Translations under genes and position numbers: made by a program
The notes under the pieces: generated by a model
Database searches by the model: none
What the model was told of the DNA's origin: nothing
The model's input: the letters and a program-made list of their open reading frames with translations, nothing else
Shown here: piece after piece, positions 42,268-52,100 of the stretch
Layout: each line of letters starts with the position of its first letter
How positions within the stretch are numbered: the stretch's first letter is position 1
NCBI GenBank assembly: GCA_965215115.1
Contig: OZ244050.1
Span: forward strand, 4,402,001 to 4,466,000
Direction of reading: 5' to 3'
DNA from: CALDTK01 sp965215115
GTDB taxonomy: Bacteria > Bacteroidota > Bacteroidia > Chitinophagales > Saprospiraceae
Length of the DNA: 64,000 nt

Positions 42268-43299
42268 CTAGGCCCCGTGCCGGTAAGCCTTCACGGCCGC
42301 GACGAAGGCCTTCACCGAGTCGAGCGGCGTATCCGGATAGACGCCGTGCCCGAGGTTGGCGATGTGGCGGGGGCCGAAGGCTGCCAACATCTGGCTCGCG
42401 AGCGCCGTCACCGACGCCGGTGGGCCGTAGAGCGCACTCGGGTCGAGGTTGCCCTGCAGCACCGCGTCCGCGCCGTAGCACTCCCGCGCGCGCGCCGCAC
42501 TCGTCGTCCAGTCGACCCCGTAGGCCTCCACCCCGACGGTCTTGAGCGTGTGCCCGCCGGTGCCCTTGGCGAACAGAATCCGGGGTACGCCGGTGGCTTC
42601 GAGGGGTTCGAGCGCGGCGAGGCTCGCCGGCAGTGCGAACTCGTTGTAGAGCTCTCCCGACAGCACCCCGGCCCAGGAGTCGAAGAGCTGCACGACCTGC
42701 GCCCCGGCCTCGATCTGGCGACGCAGGTACAGCGCGGTCGTCTCGGCGATGATGCCGAGTAGCGTGGCGCTCTCCACCGGGTGCTGCCGGAGCCACTTGC
42801 GCGCCAGCGAGAAGGTCTTCGAGCCCTTGCCCTCGATCATGTAGCAGAAGATGGTCCACGGGGCGCCCGCGAAGCCGATCAGCGGCACGCGCCCGGCCAG
42901 GCGACGACGACTCTCCGCCACGGCGCCGTAGACGTACTCCAGCGCGTCGGCCGCCTCGGCGGGCGGGCGCAGGGCGGCGATGTCGCCCGGGGACTCGATC
43001 ACCTTCGGGAAGCGCGGCCCGAACCCGGGCACCATTTCGTAAGGCAGCCCGAGGCCCTCCGGCACCGTAAGGATATCGCTAAACACGATCGCGGCGTCGA
43101 CGCCGAGGTGGTCGATGGGCTGCAGGGTGGCCTCGGCGGCGGCGGCGGGCGTCTCGACGAGCTCCTTGAAGTCGCGCAGGCTCGCGCGCAGCTGGCGGTA
43201 CTCCGGCAGGATCCTACCGGCCTGGCGCATGAGCCACACGGGCGTCCGATCCACGGGTTTGCCCGCGAGCACGTCGAGGAGGAGCGTGTTCTGCGTCAT
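42268..43299 (-). CDS. hemE: Uroporphyrinogen decarboxylase
   Basis: 343 residues, full length. Converts uroporphyrinogen III to coproporphyrinogen III in heme synthesis. Family motifs: PVWLMRQAGRILPEYR (the RQAGR signature with catalytic Arg), AAIVFSDILTVPEGLG (catalytic Asp), FAGAPWTIFCYMIEGKGS and HIANLGHGVYPDTPLD. All are intact. It follows the AP2-domain gene on the same strand at about 76 bases; the two seem functionally unrelated. Confidence 0.95.
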   Translation of the reverse strand: MTQNTLLLDVLAGKPVDRTPVWLMRQAGRILPEYRQLRASLRDFKELVETPAAAAEATLQPIDHLGVDAAIVFSDILTVPEGLGLPYEMVPGFGPRFPKVIESPGDIAALRPPAEAADALEYVYGAVAESRRRLAGRVPLIGFAGAPWTIFCYMIEGKGSKTFSLARKWLRQHPVESATLLGIIAETTALYLRRQIEAGAQVVQLFDSWAGVLSGELYNEFALPASLAALEPLEATGVPRILFAKGTGGHTLKTVGVEAYGVDWTTSAARARECYGADAVLQGNLDPSALYGPPASVTALASQMLAAFGPRHIANLGHGVYPDTPLDSVKAFVAAVKAYRHGA

Positions 43300-43375
43300 G
43301 CGGCAAAGATGCGGGCTCGCCGTCCGCGGTGAGCGTCAAGATTGTCGGTCGCCGCGGGCGGATGGTGCGGGTCGG

Positions 43376-43966
43376 CTAGTTCGCCCCTACGCCTGGCTTG
43401 CCGGACTTCTCCTGGCCAGCGTCGAGCTTCCAGAGCGAAGCGTCGATGTCGTTGAGCTTGCCGTTCTCGCGGAAGGCCTCCCAGGAGCGCTTGTTGTACG
43501 CGGCGGCGGCCTCCTCGGCGGTCGAGAACATCCCGAGGTGATTGCTCTGCCCGTCGATCGAGATCACGGCCCGGAAGCGGTTGTTCTCCTGGTAGACCCC
43601 GGTGTACCCGACCTTGTTGCTCGTCTTGCGCTTGCGGCTCGCCACCGAGCGCGAGCGGTACACGAGGTTGTCGATGCGGCAGTCGAGCTTGTCGCCGTTG
43701 AGGGCCCCGACCACGTTGCGGCGCTCGGTCTTGTGTTCGCTCAGGAACTTTTCCGCGATGTGCTTGTGGAGGTAGATCGTCGCCGTATCGTACTTGCCTT
43801 TCTCGATGCGGCTCGTGCGTTGGTACACGGCGCACCCGCTGCTGTGGAGACGGAGGTTGTTGACGAAATCACCCGCGACCAACTCCGGGTCGCTGGTCAG
43901 CCAGTCGTAGACGTGGTCCTCGACCACCGCCGAGAGCTCGGAGTTCTTGAGTTGTATCGATTTCAA
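43376..43966 (-). CDS. HNH-like plus AP2-domain protein (homing-endonuclease-like)
   Basis: About 196 residues. The first half resembles HNH endonuclease regions (TIYLHKHIAEKFLSEHKTERRNVVGALNGDKLDCRIDNLVYRSRS, with the pattern His ... N-G-D-x-x-D-x-R-x-x-N-L). The second half is an AP2 DNA-binding domain (GYTGVYQENNRFRAVISIDG, then HLGMFSTAEEAAAAYNKRS). This pairing is usual in homing endonucleases of introns and phages, but here the gene stands alone between core genes, so a regulatory or domesticated role is possible. The open frame runs to 44032; a TTG at 43966 seems the better start, with low certainty. The gene lacks mini-hairpin copies. Confidence 0.6.
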   Translation of the reverse strand: MKSIQLKNSELSAVVEDHVYDWLTSDPELVAGDFVNNLRLHSSGCAVYQRTSRIEKGKYDTATIYLHKHIAEKFLSEHKTERRNVVGALNGDKLDCRIDNLVYRSRSVASRKRKTSNKVGYTGVYQENNRFRAVISIDGQSNHLGMFSTAEEAAAAYNKRSWEAFRENGKLNDIDASLWKLDAGQEKSGKPGVGAN

Positions 43967-44084
43967 ACTACAGGGTGTTAGACAGGCAAAGAGCTCACCT
44001 CCCGCGCGTAAAGGTAGTGCTAAGCAGATCAAAAATTTTGAGTTCGCCTATGTCAACTGTGAACAATTTAAAACTTTCGCCCTC

Positions 44085-45173
44085 GTGACCCCCGCCGCCC
44101 CCTCCGTATTTGAGCTGGCGTGCATGCGGCGCGCGGCCTACCTAGCGACGACCGCCGTCGGTACGACGAGCCCCAATCCCAAGGTCGGGGCCGTGATCGC
44201 CCACGGGGGGCGGGTCCTCTCCGAAGGGCTCTTCCGCGTCGACGGAGGTCCACACGCCGAGGTCGATGCCCTTTCGCGACTGCCGGTCGAGTCCCGGGCC
44301 CTGCTCCCGGAGGCGACCGTCTACGTCACGCTCGAGCCCTGTAGCATCTTCGGTCGCACGCCTCCCTGCGCCGACAGACTCCTCGCCGAAGGGGTCGGCA
44401 AAGTGGTGGTCGGGGCGCTCGACGCCACGCCGGGCGTCTGTGGCGAGGGCCTCCGAACGCTGCGCGCCGGCGGGGTGGTCGTAGCGTTCGGGCTCGGACA
44501 GGACATCTGTTTCGAGCTCGCACGCCCGCGCAACGTGTTCGCCGCGCAGGGCCGACCCTACGTCATCCTCAAGCAGGCGGTGAGCGCGGACGGGTTCGTC
44601 GGGCGCGAAGGGCGGCCCGTGCCGATCACCTCTGATATGGCCAACCTCATCAGCCACGGCTGGCGCGCCGAGTCCGACGCCATCCTGATCGGCAGCCGCA
44701 CCTTCGCCACCGACGCGCCCTCCCTCACCACACGCCTCGTAGCCGGGAAGAGTCCCGACGTCGTGGTGCTAGACACGGGCGGGCGGCTTTCGCCAAAACT
44801 CGTCGCGGCGCACTTCACGGGCGGGGACACACCGCCGAGGCGACTGTTCTACGCTTCCGCAAAACCGGTCGCAGCGGCCGACGCCACCGCAGATGTCGAA
44901 ACCATCCCTCTGACCGGCAATGCAATTGAGAACTTGCTCAGCTCGCTGTGCAGCCGCCGCGTCGGACGGCTCCTCGTCGAAGGCGGCCCTGCCACCCTAC
45001 GCGTTTTCGCGGAAGCTGGTCTCTGGGACGAGTACCGCGAGTGGACCTCTCCGCAGCGCTTGGCCCCCGGCCAGGGCCGCGCCGTGCCTGCCTTCCGACC
45101 GGCAGGCTTGTTGCAGTCCGAACGCGGCGTCGGGTGCGACACGCTGCGCATCTACACCCGCGGCCCGCGGTAG
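44085..45173 (+). CDS. ribD: Bifunctional riboflavin deaminase/reductase
   Basis: About 362 residues with two domains. The deaminase half holds GGPHAEVDAL (zinc His and catalytic Glu) and TLEPCSIFGRTPPCADRL (two zinc cysteines). The reductase half (from about residue 150) shows VILKQAVSADGFVG, ITSDMANLISHGWRAESDAILIGSRTF and RLLVEGGPATLRVFAEAGLWDE. It carries out the second and third steps of riboflavin synthesis, complementing RibB at 36.8 kb. The start is a GTG at 44085. Three mini-hairpin copies lie in the reductase half (44785, a shortened one at 44853, and 45002). Confidence 0.92.
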   Translation: MTPAAPSVFELACMRRAAYLATTAVGTTSPNPKVGAVIAHGGRVLSEGLFRVDGGPHAEVDALSRLPVESRALLPEATVYVTLEPCSIFGRTPPCADRLLAEGVGKVVVGALDATPGVCGEGLRTLRAGGVVVAFGLGQDICFELARPRNVFAAQGRPYVILKQAVSADGFVGREGRPVPITSDMANLISHGWRAESDAILIGSRTFATDAPSLTTRLVAGKSPDVVVLDTGGRLSPKLVAAHFTGGDTPPRRLFYASAKPVAAADATADVETIPLTGNAIENLLSSLCSRRVGRLLVEGGPATLRVFAEAGLWDEYREWTSPQRLAPGQGRAVPAFRPAGLLQSERGVGCDTLRIYTRGPR

Positions 45174-45245
45174 GCAAGTTAAATACGCATTAAATCCTAC
45201 CGCCGCAGGCCATACCGGCGCCCCCCGCCGCGCTTAACACCTGCC

Positions 45246-45788
45246 ATGACCAGTCACGCACTCCCACTCCGCCACCTCCGCGCCAGCCTCGTTGCGCTGC
45301 TTCTCGGCCTCTTCCTCTCCCCCGCGCTGGCGCAAGGCCAGGCGCAGATCGAGTGGCTCACCTGGGGCGAGGCCATGGCGCTGCAGGCGAAAGAACCGAG
45401 GAAAATCATTGTCGACGTCTACACCGACTGGTGCGGCTGGTGCAAGGAGATGGACCGCAGGACCTACAGCGATCCCGCGATCGCCTCACAGATCAACGAC
45501 TCCTTCTACGCCGTCAAGCTCAACGCCGAGCAGGCGGGCGAGCTGAAGTTCCAGGGTAAGACCTACGATCTCGAGTCGAGCGGCCGGCGCCCGACCCACG
45601 CCCTCGCCCGCGAGCTGCTCAACGGTAAGATGAGCTACCCCTCCGTGGTGTTCCTGAGCGAAGACACCGAGGTCATCCAGGCGGTGCCGGGGTTTCACGC
45701 GGCCGCGGAGTTCGAGAAGATCGTTCGGTACTTCGGTCAGGGCGTCTACCGCAGGCAGGCCTGGCGCGACTATCTCAGCGCGGGTTAG
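45246..45788 (+). CDS. Secreted thioredoxin-fold protein (DUF255-like)
   Basis: 180 residues. Signal peptide (LVALLLGLFLSPALA-QG), then a thioredoxin fold with DVYTDWCGWCKEMDRRTYSDPAI; the CGWC pair is the redox site. It probably reduces or forms disulfides, or protects proteins, in the periplasm. The closest known type is the small Bacteroidota thioredoxins that begin with EWLTWGEAM. It is convergent with the HerA-like gene, and the 21-base gap between them contains most of a mini-hairpin. Confidence 0.82.
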   Translation: MTSHALPLRHLRASLVALLLGLFLSPALAQGQAQIEWLTWGEAMALQAKEPRKIIVDVYTDWCGWCKEMDRRTYSDPAIASQINDSFYAVKLNAEQAGELKFQGKTYDLESSGRRPTHALARELLNGKMSYPSVVFLSEDTEVIQAVPGFHAAAEFEKIVRYFGQGVYRRQAWRDYLSAG

Positions 45789-45801
45789 GCGAGCGTGTGT
45801 C

Positions 45802-45817
45802 GACTTTCGTCAAAACC
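45802..45817 (-). repeat. Mini-hairpin element that contains a gene's stop codon (GAC/GTC stem)
   Basis: On the minus strand GGTTTTGACGAAAGTC; its TGA is the stop of the HerA-like gene. Both stem sides differ from the usual GGC/GCC yet remain complementary, so pairing is kept while the stop codon is accommodated. Confidence 0.85.
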
Positions 45818-47396
45818 AACTGCCGCGACTTCGCCGTGTCGAGGACTTGATCCCGAGCACCCCTAAGAGGCCACGCGTGAGTTCCCGGGCGACGGTGCGG
45901 CCGATCTGCCGGGTCGTCGTCGACGAGAGCACCTTCTCCATCGTGGACTTTTCGGCGCGCTGGCGGCGGCCGCCACTGCCGCTCGCGGTTTGACGGGCCT
46001 TCTCCCGCTGGGCCTGCAGCTCGGCCTGGTGCTCGGCGGCTTGGGCCCTCTCGAGTTTGGCGACCAGCATCTCCTTGGCGCTCTCGCGATCGACGGCCTT
46101 GGCGTACTTGGCCACGAGCGGACTGCGGCGCGTGAGCTGGTCGATCTCCGCGCGGTCGAGGATGTCCATCCGGGAGGCGGGGGCGCGTAGGAGGGTGTGG
46201 ACCAGCGCCGTCGGTCGACCCTTTTCGTCGAGTACCGACACCAGGCACTCGCCGATGCCCATCTCGGTGAGGAGATCCTCTACCTTATAGTATGCGGTGA
46301 GGGGGAAGTTCTGCGAGGCGAGCTTGATGGCCTTGCGGTCCTTGGCCGTGAAGGCGCGCAGGGCGTGCTGGAGCTTGAAGCCGAGCTGCCCGAGGATGTC
46401 CTCCGGGACGTCGGTCGGGTCCTGGGTGATGAAGACGATCCCGACGCCCTTCGAGCGGATCAGCTTGATGATCGACTCGAGTTGGTCGAGCAGGGCGTCG
46501 CTCGCCTCCTCGAACACGAGGTGGGCCTCGTCGATGAAGATGACGAGTTCGGGCTTCGCGACGTCGCCGAGCTCGGGCATCGTGGCGTAGATCTCGGCCA
46601 GCAACTGGAGCATGAAACTGCTGAAGAGCTTCGGCCGGTCCTGCATGTCGGTGAGGCGCAGGATGCTACACACGCCGCGCCCCTGGGCGTCGCGCCGCAG
46701 CAAATCCGTGATCTCGAAGCTCGGCTCCCCGAAGAACGCCTCGGCGCCCTGGCTCTCGAGTTCGATGATGCGACGCATGATGGCGCCGGTGCTCGCCGAA
46801 CTGATCGCGCCGTACTCGTCCTTGATCTCGTCCCTGCCCTCGTCGGTGAGGTACTGCAGGAGGCGCTTGAAGTCTTGGAGGTCGATGACGGGCATTCTGG
46901 CGTCATCGGCGTACTTGAACACCAGCGCCGCTACCCCACTCTGGGTGTCGTTGAGCCCGAGCACCTTGCTGAACAGCACCGGTCCGAACTCCGTCACCGT
47001 GGCGCGCAGTCGCACGCCCGACTCGCCCGTGAGGCTCAGCAGCTCCACGGGGCTCGCGAAGGGCTCGTAGGCCTCCCCGATCTTCGCGTGGCGCTCGCGG
47101 ATCTTCGGGTGGTCCTTGCCGGGGGCGGCCAGGCCGCTCAGGTCGCCCTTGATGTCCATGAGCAGCGACGGCACCCCGGCGCGGCTGAGTTGTTCGGCGA
47201 CGATCTGGAGGGTCTTGGTCTTACCGGTGCCCGTGGCCCCGGCGATGAGTCCGTGGCGGTTGACGGTAGCCAAGGGCATCCGGACCGGGAGCCGGGGGAT
47301 GGCCTCGCGGTCGAGCATGGCCGTCCCCAGCAAGATGCTGGGCGACGCAAAGCCGTAGGCCTCTTCGATGGTGGCGCGGAAGTCTGCTGTCGTCAT
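45810..47396 (-). CDS. HerA-like ATPase (DUF853 family)
   Basis: 528 residues of a FtsK/HerA-type DNA-handling ATPase. Walker A is GLIAGATGTGKTKTL (about residue 50-64) and Walker B LVIFIDEAHLVF; the sensor region IVFITQDPTDVPEDILGQLG and the arginine-rich tail (TRQIGRTVARELTRG) are also visible. The DUF853 branch is widespread in bacteria without a settled function; unlike HerA in Archaea it is not beside nurA here. No neighbour explains its role. The stop codon lies within a covarying mini-hairpin. Start at 47396 is six bases from the nuclease stop. Confidence 0.88.
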   Translation of the reverse strand: MTTADFRATIEEAYGFASPSILLGTAMLDREAIPRLPVRMPLATVNRHGLIAGATGTGKTKTLQIVAEQLSRAGVPSLLMDIKGDLSGLAAPGKDHPKIRERHAKIGEAYEPFASPVELLSLTGESGVRLRATVTEFGPVLFSKVLGLNDTQSGVAALVFKYADDARMPVIDLQDFKRLLQYLTDEGRDEIKDEYGAISSASTGAIMRRIIELESQGAEAFFGEPSFEITDLLRRDAQGRGVCSILRLTDMQDRPKLFSSFMLQLLAEIYATMPELGDVAKPELVIFIDEAHLVFEEASDALLDQLESIIKLIRSKGVGIVFITQDPTDVPEDILGQLGFKLQHALRAFTAKDRKAIKLASQNFPLTAYYKVEDLLTEMGIGECLVSVLDEKGRPTALVHTLLRAPASRMDILDRAEIDQLTRRSPLVAKYAKAVDRESAKEMLVAKLERAQAAEHQAELQAQREKARQTASGSGGRRQRAEKSTMEKVLSSTTTRQIGRTVARELTRGLLGVLGIKSSTRRSRGSWF

Positions 47397-47402
47397 GGGG
47401 TG

Positions 47403-48284
47403 TCAATATTTGCTGAGGTTCCACTGCTCGAGACGCTGTCGGTAGCGGCGCTCGCTCGTCGGCCAGGCTCCGAGGTCGAAGGTGGCTTCACTGGCGGGGG
47501 TGGCGAGCGTGGTGAGTTCGGGGAAGAAATCGAGCCCCGTCTCGGCCTCGACCGCGTCGACGGTTTTGGCGAAAGCCGCCAGCGGTAAAGTCTGTAGCGC
47601 GTGCGGGACCACGAAGGCGATGCTCTCCCCGGAGGGCGCGAGGAGCACCTTGTAAAAGGCCTCCGGGACGGCCACGCGGTTGGCACCTATCCGCTGGGCC
47701 CCGCGGGAGATGATCGGCCCCGTCACGACGTAGAGTTCGCCCTTGTCGACGGCCCAGTCCCGCACGTTCTCCTCGAGTTCGCGCCAGACGCCCGCGTTGT
47801 GCTCGGCGCGCTGCGGACTGATGTTGCTGTAGTAAAAGCTCTCGCTCATCGCGCGGGCGTCGTAGTTGAGGTCGCCGGAGGGCGCGAGGTGCCCACGGCT
47901 GAAGCCGCTGCCGCGGTAGTCGTCCCGCTCGGCGCTACGGTCCTTGACCGCGGGATCGGGTCGGTAGTCGTCCGAGCGCCGGAGGCCCTCGGCCTTCACC
48001 TGCGCGGCCGTGAGGCGGTGGGCCACCCACCGGGCCTGCTCCCAGTCGTTGTCGTAGCCGAGGCTAAACGCGGCGTGGTCGATGACCTGGTCGCTGGGCC
48101 CCACCGGTAGGTAGAGCCGGACCGCCGCCGGGGGTACCTCGGCGACGGCGGGCAGGGGCGGCCGGTCGAAGACCAGGTACAGCACCAGCAGCAGCAGGCC
48201 CGCGAGCACGAGCGCGTACTGTAGGCTTGCGCCAAAACGCCCACCCCTGCGTCCGCTTCCGTGATTTCGCCTCAGCTTTGCCAC
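47403..48284 (-). CDS. DNA/RNA non-specific endonuclease (NucA type), membrane-anchored
   Basis: About 293 residues. One N-terminal hydrophobic anchor (ALVLAGLLLLVLYLVF) is followed by the beta-beta-alpha-metal nuclease domain: YRGSGFSRGHLAPSGDLNYD (SRGH in place of DRGH, catalytic His), MSESFYYSNISPQ (the metal-binding Asn region) and GELYVVTGPII. It should cut nucleic acids outside the cytoplasm, for nutrition or DNA processing. A GTG start at 48284 is chosen; a longer frame upstream overlaps the divergent coaE gene. Mini-hairpins at 47562 (AFAKT) and 48224 (RFGAS) fall in it. Confidence 0.85.
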   Translation of the reverse strand: MAKLRRNHGSGRRGGRFGASLQYALVLAGLLLLVLYLVFDRPPLPAVAEVPPAAVRLYLPVGPSDQVIDHAAFSLGYDNDWEQARWVAHRLTAAQVKAEGLRRSDDYRPDPAVKDRSAERDDYRGSGFSRGHLAPSGDLNYDARAMSESFYYSNISPQRAEHNAGVWRELEENVRDWAVDKGELYVVTGPIISRGAQRIGANRVAVPEAFYKVLLAPSGESIAFVVPHALQTLPLAAFAKTVDAVEAETGLDFFPELTTLATPASEATFDLGAWPTSERRYRQRLEQWNLSKY

Positions 48285-48308
48285 GTGGGCAAAGTAAAAC
48301 GAAAGGGT

Positions 48309-48908
48309 GTGCGTGTCGGACTCACCGGCGGGATCGCGAGCGGGAAGACGCTGGTGGCCGCGATGCTCGAGCTCTGTGGGGCGCCCGTAGCGTTTGCCGA
48401 CCAGATGGCCCGCGGGATCATGGAGCGGCCGGGCCGCACCCGGGATCAGCTGCAGAGCCTGCTCGGGGAGGGCGCCTACCTCCCCGACGGTAGCCTCGAC
48501 CGCAAGGCCCTCGGGGCCAGGATCTTTGCGGACGAGACCCTGCTCGCACGAGTCAACGCCATCGTGCACCCGGCCGTAGGGGTTTTGGCGCAAGCCTGGC
48601 ACGACGAACACGCCTCGGCCCCGTACACGGTCTACGAGTCGGCCCTGCTCTTCGAGACCGGCGCCTACCGAGCCTTCGACGTGGTCGTGGTGGTACACGC
48701 CCCGCGGCTGGCGCGACTCGCCCGCGCCATGCGGCGGGACTCCGCGGACGAGGTCGCGATCTTGGCCCGGATGGACGCTCAACTCACGGATGCCGAACGC
48801 CTCGCGCACGAGGCCTACGTGATCGTCAACGACGGCAGTCGACCCCTCATCCCGCAGGTGTTCGAGCTGCACCAGCGACTGGCAGCGCTGGGCTTAACGC
48901 GGCACTAG
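48309..48908 (+). CDS. coaE: Dephospho-CoA kinase
   Basis: About 199 residues. It phosphorylates dephospho-CoA in the last step of coenzyme A synthesis. P-loop VGLTGGIASGKTLVAAMLE, the Asp-Gln substrate region VAFADQMAR, GARIFADETLLARVNAIVHPAV and the lid segment ARLARAMRRDSADEVAILARMDAQ are all typical. A GTG at 48309 gives the family-like start just before the P-loop; a GTG at 48285 would add eight residues. A GCAA-loop mini-hairpin (48581-48596) is translated VLAQA right after the conserved HPAV. Confidence 0.9.
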   Translation: MRVGLTGGIASGKTLVAAMLELCGAPVAFADQMARGIMERPGRTRDQLQSLLGEGAYLPDGSLDRKALGARIFADETLLARVNAIVHPAVGVLAQAWHDEHASAPYTVYESALLFETGAYRAFDVVVVVHAPRLARLARAMRRDSADEVAILARMDAQLTDAERLAHEAYVIVNDGSRPLIPQVFELHQRLAALGLTRH

Positions 48909-49157
48909 GCGAGCCTACCGTGATCTGGGTACGGATGGCGAGGAATTATATACGTTGACGTATGTGTGATTTGGCTAATTGATAACGGTCTGCCGCTAAG
49001 TAGACTACGACCGTTGGCTCGCTGCAACGCCCCGTTTACCGGCCCACAGCGACCGTTTCCCGAATCCTCTGGCATCATTTTTCGACGAGTGTGCACGAGT
49101 ACTAGGTAGCCTCCGAGCGGGAGGGCCTGAGTGCTTAGGGAAAACACACTAATTGAG
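48909..49157. other. Intergenic region before the SprB-repeat gene
   Basis: No gene seen. It must hold the promoter of the following long gene, but I find no convincing -33/-7 pair. Confidence 0.3.
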
Positions 49158-52100
49158 ATGAGAAAATCTACACGAAATAGGATGGTCCGTCTGTGGCCAC
49201 CGCTCCTGTCCATCGCCACGCTACTGGTTGCAGCGGTGGGAAGTCTGAGGGCCGAAGTCCCCGCGGGCTGGACCTACACCGGCGAGGACGGTCGCGAGGT
49301 GGCGTTCGACGCCTGCGACAACGTCACCGACGGCGGCACGATCAGCGGCAACGTCCGCGGTTGCGCAGATCCCCTTTACCAGGTCCCGCAGCTGCGCAAC
49401 GTCACCCTGCCCACGGGCGGGAGTGGCGCGCTCGAGTTTCTGTGGATGAAGACGACCACCAACCCCGCCGGCGGTCAGCCCGTGAGCTGGGACCTCATCG
49501 CCGGCAGCACCGCGGCGGACTACACCCCGGCCGCGATCGCGAAGACGACCTACTACATGCGCTGTTCGCGGCGCGCGGGTTGCGATAAGTGGGCCGGGGA
49601 GACCAACTACGTCACGGTGTTGATCGACTGCTGCGAGAACGTCACCGACGGCGGCCAGATCGGCGGCGCGCAGAAGAGCTGCGGCGTCCCCTACGATCCG
49701 ACGGTGCTGTCGAACGTCGCTCCGGCCACGGGGGGGCTCAACAACCTCGTTTACGCCTGGTACAAATCGACGACCTCGACGGCTTTCACGCCCGGCAGCA
49801 GCGAGTGGGCGGTGGCCGGGTCGGTGACGACGCCGTACTTCGACCCGGGTTCAATCACCGAGACGACGCACTACGTCCGGGTCGCACAGCGCGACAAGTG
49901 CCCGGAGGTCGGCGCCTGGTCGAACGTCGTGACGGTCGTCGCTAATCCGCTCCCGGGCGTCAAGACCAACGTCGAGGACGTGACGTGTTTTGGCGAAAGC
50001 GACGGATCGATCGCCGTGACGATCCTCACCGCGGTCAACCCCGTGACCCTCAAGTGGAGCGACGGACCTTCGACCGCGACGACGCGCAACAACCTCGCCG
50101 CCGGCATTTACACCGTCACCGTCACCGACGGCGTCGGCTGCGACTACAGCGAAGACATCATCGTGGCCACGCCCGCGGCGGTGGCCGTGACCATCGAGGC
50201 CGTCTTCGACCGCTGCGCCTTCGCGGATGACGCCGAACTCAGCGCGACGGTTGTCGGGGGCAAACTGCCGTACACCTACCTCTGGAGCACGGGCGCTACC
50301 ACACAGTCCATCTCAGGCCTGCCGGCCGGACGCTACGAGGTCACCGTTACCGACGCGAACGGCTGCACGACGAGCAACGCGCTCGATGTCGCCCCACCCG
50401 CCCCGATCAGCGCTACCGCCAGCGCTGCCCAACCTACCTGTGGGCTGAGCAACGGGTCGATCACCGTCGCCACCACGGGCGGCGTGGGACCTTTCGCATA
50501 CGAGTGGTCACCAGCGGTCTCCATTTCGGACTCCGCGGAAGACCTCCCCGGTGGCACCTACACGATCGTCGTCACCGACGCCAACGCCTGCCAGGTCACG
50601 GTGTCGGCACAGCTCGACGTCATCGCGCCACTAAGCGTTAGCCTCGACGGCGACGAGGTGAGCTGCAACGGCGCCAACGACGCAGAAGTCCGGACGCAAG
50701 TGACCGGCGGCACCGCTCCGTACACTTACCTATGGGCCGGCGGCGAGACGACCGACAAGCTCAGCGGCGTCGGGCCGGGTCGCTACAGCGTCACCGTCAC
50801 CGACGCCGCCGGCTGCACCAGCACTTCGGAGATCACGCTCGCACAGCCCAATGCACTCAGCGCCACGATCACGACCACGCAGCCGATCTGCTTCGAGGAC
50901 GGCGGAACGCTCGTGGCCAACATCACCGGCGGCACCGCGCCGTACGACTTCAACTGGGGAGCGGCAGGACAGAACAACGAACAGACACTCACGAACCTAC
51001 CGGCCGGCACTTACACACTCAACGTCTCCGACGCCGGCGGATGCACCTTCACGACGACGGCTACCGTCGAGGCCACTGTACTCCTGGAACTCACGAGCAG
51101 TGCCACCCCGGCCAGCTGCCCCGGCGAGGACGATGGCACCGCCGAGGTGACCGTCACCGGCGGACAGGCGCCCTACACCATCACCTGGAGCGACGACCGC
51201 GGCCAAACCACGGCCACGGCTACGGAACTGCTCGCCGGGACGTACACCGCGACGGTCGTAGACGCCCGTGGCTGTAGCAAGCTCGTGAGCGCGGAGGTGA
51301 CCTTGCTGTCCACCGGTCCGATCAGCACCTCGGAAGTCGACCAGATCAGCTGCGCCGGCGCCGACGACGGGGCCATCCGCCTCACCACGACCGGTGGTCT
51401 GGCGCCGTACACCTACGCCTGGAAAGACGCTCCAGCCGCGACGTCCGACCGTAGCGGGCTCGCCGCCGGGACCTACGAGGTCACCGTCACCGACGCCGCC
51501 GGCTGTTTCGCCGAACTCAACTTCGTCATCGTCGAGCCCGAGGTCTTCACCTGTAAGGCCGTGCCGACGACCAACTTCGGTCGCTACTTCAACGTGAGCG
51601 CCTACCGCGCCGCCGACGGAGCAATCGCCGCGCAGACCGTCGGAGGGATCGCGCCCTTTACCTACAACTGGTCCAACGGTGACGCGGGCTCGAGCGCTTC
51701 CGGCCTGCGGGGCGGCGACTACTCGCTCACCGTGACGGACGGCAAGGGTTGCGTCTGCACCCACGACACCACTCTGGTCGAGCCGAGCCAGATCTCGGAC
51801 TTCGTCTGGGAGGACACCGACGGCGACGGCATCCAGGACGCCGACGAGCCCGGGCTGGCCGGCATCCGGATCCGCCTGTCCGGCTCGGACTTCAACGGCA
51901 TCGGGGTCGACTTCCAGACCACCTCCGACGCCGACGGGGCGTACAAGTTCGACAGGCTCCCGATGGGCAACTACGTGGTGCGCTTCAGCCTGCAGGGCTT
52001 CCAGGACTACCTGTTCAGCCCGGCCAACCGCGGCACGGACCGCACCAAGGACAGCGACATGGACCCGGTCCTGCTGCTGGCCCGCGCGGTGGTGCCCTCG

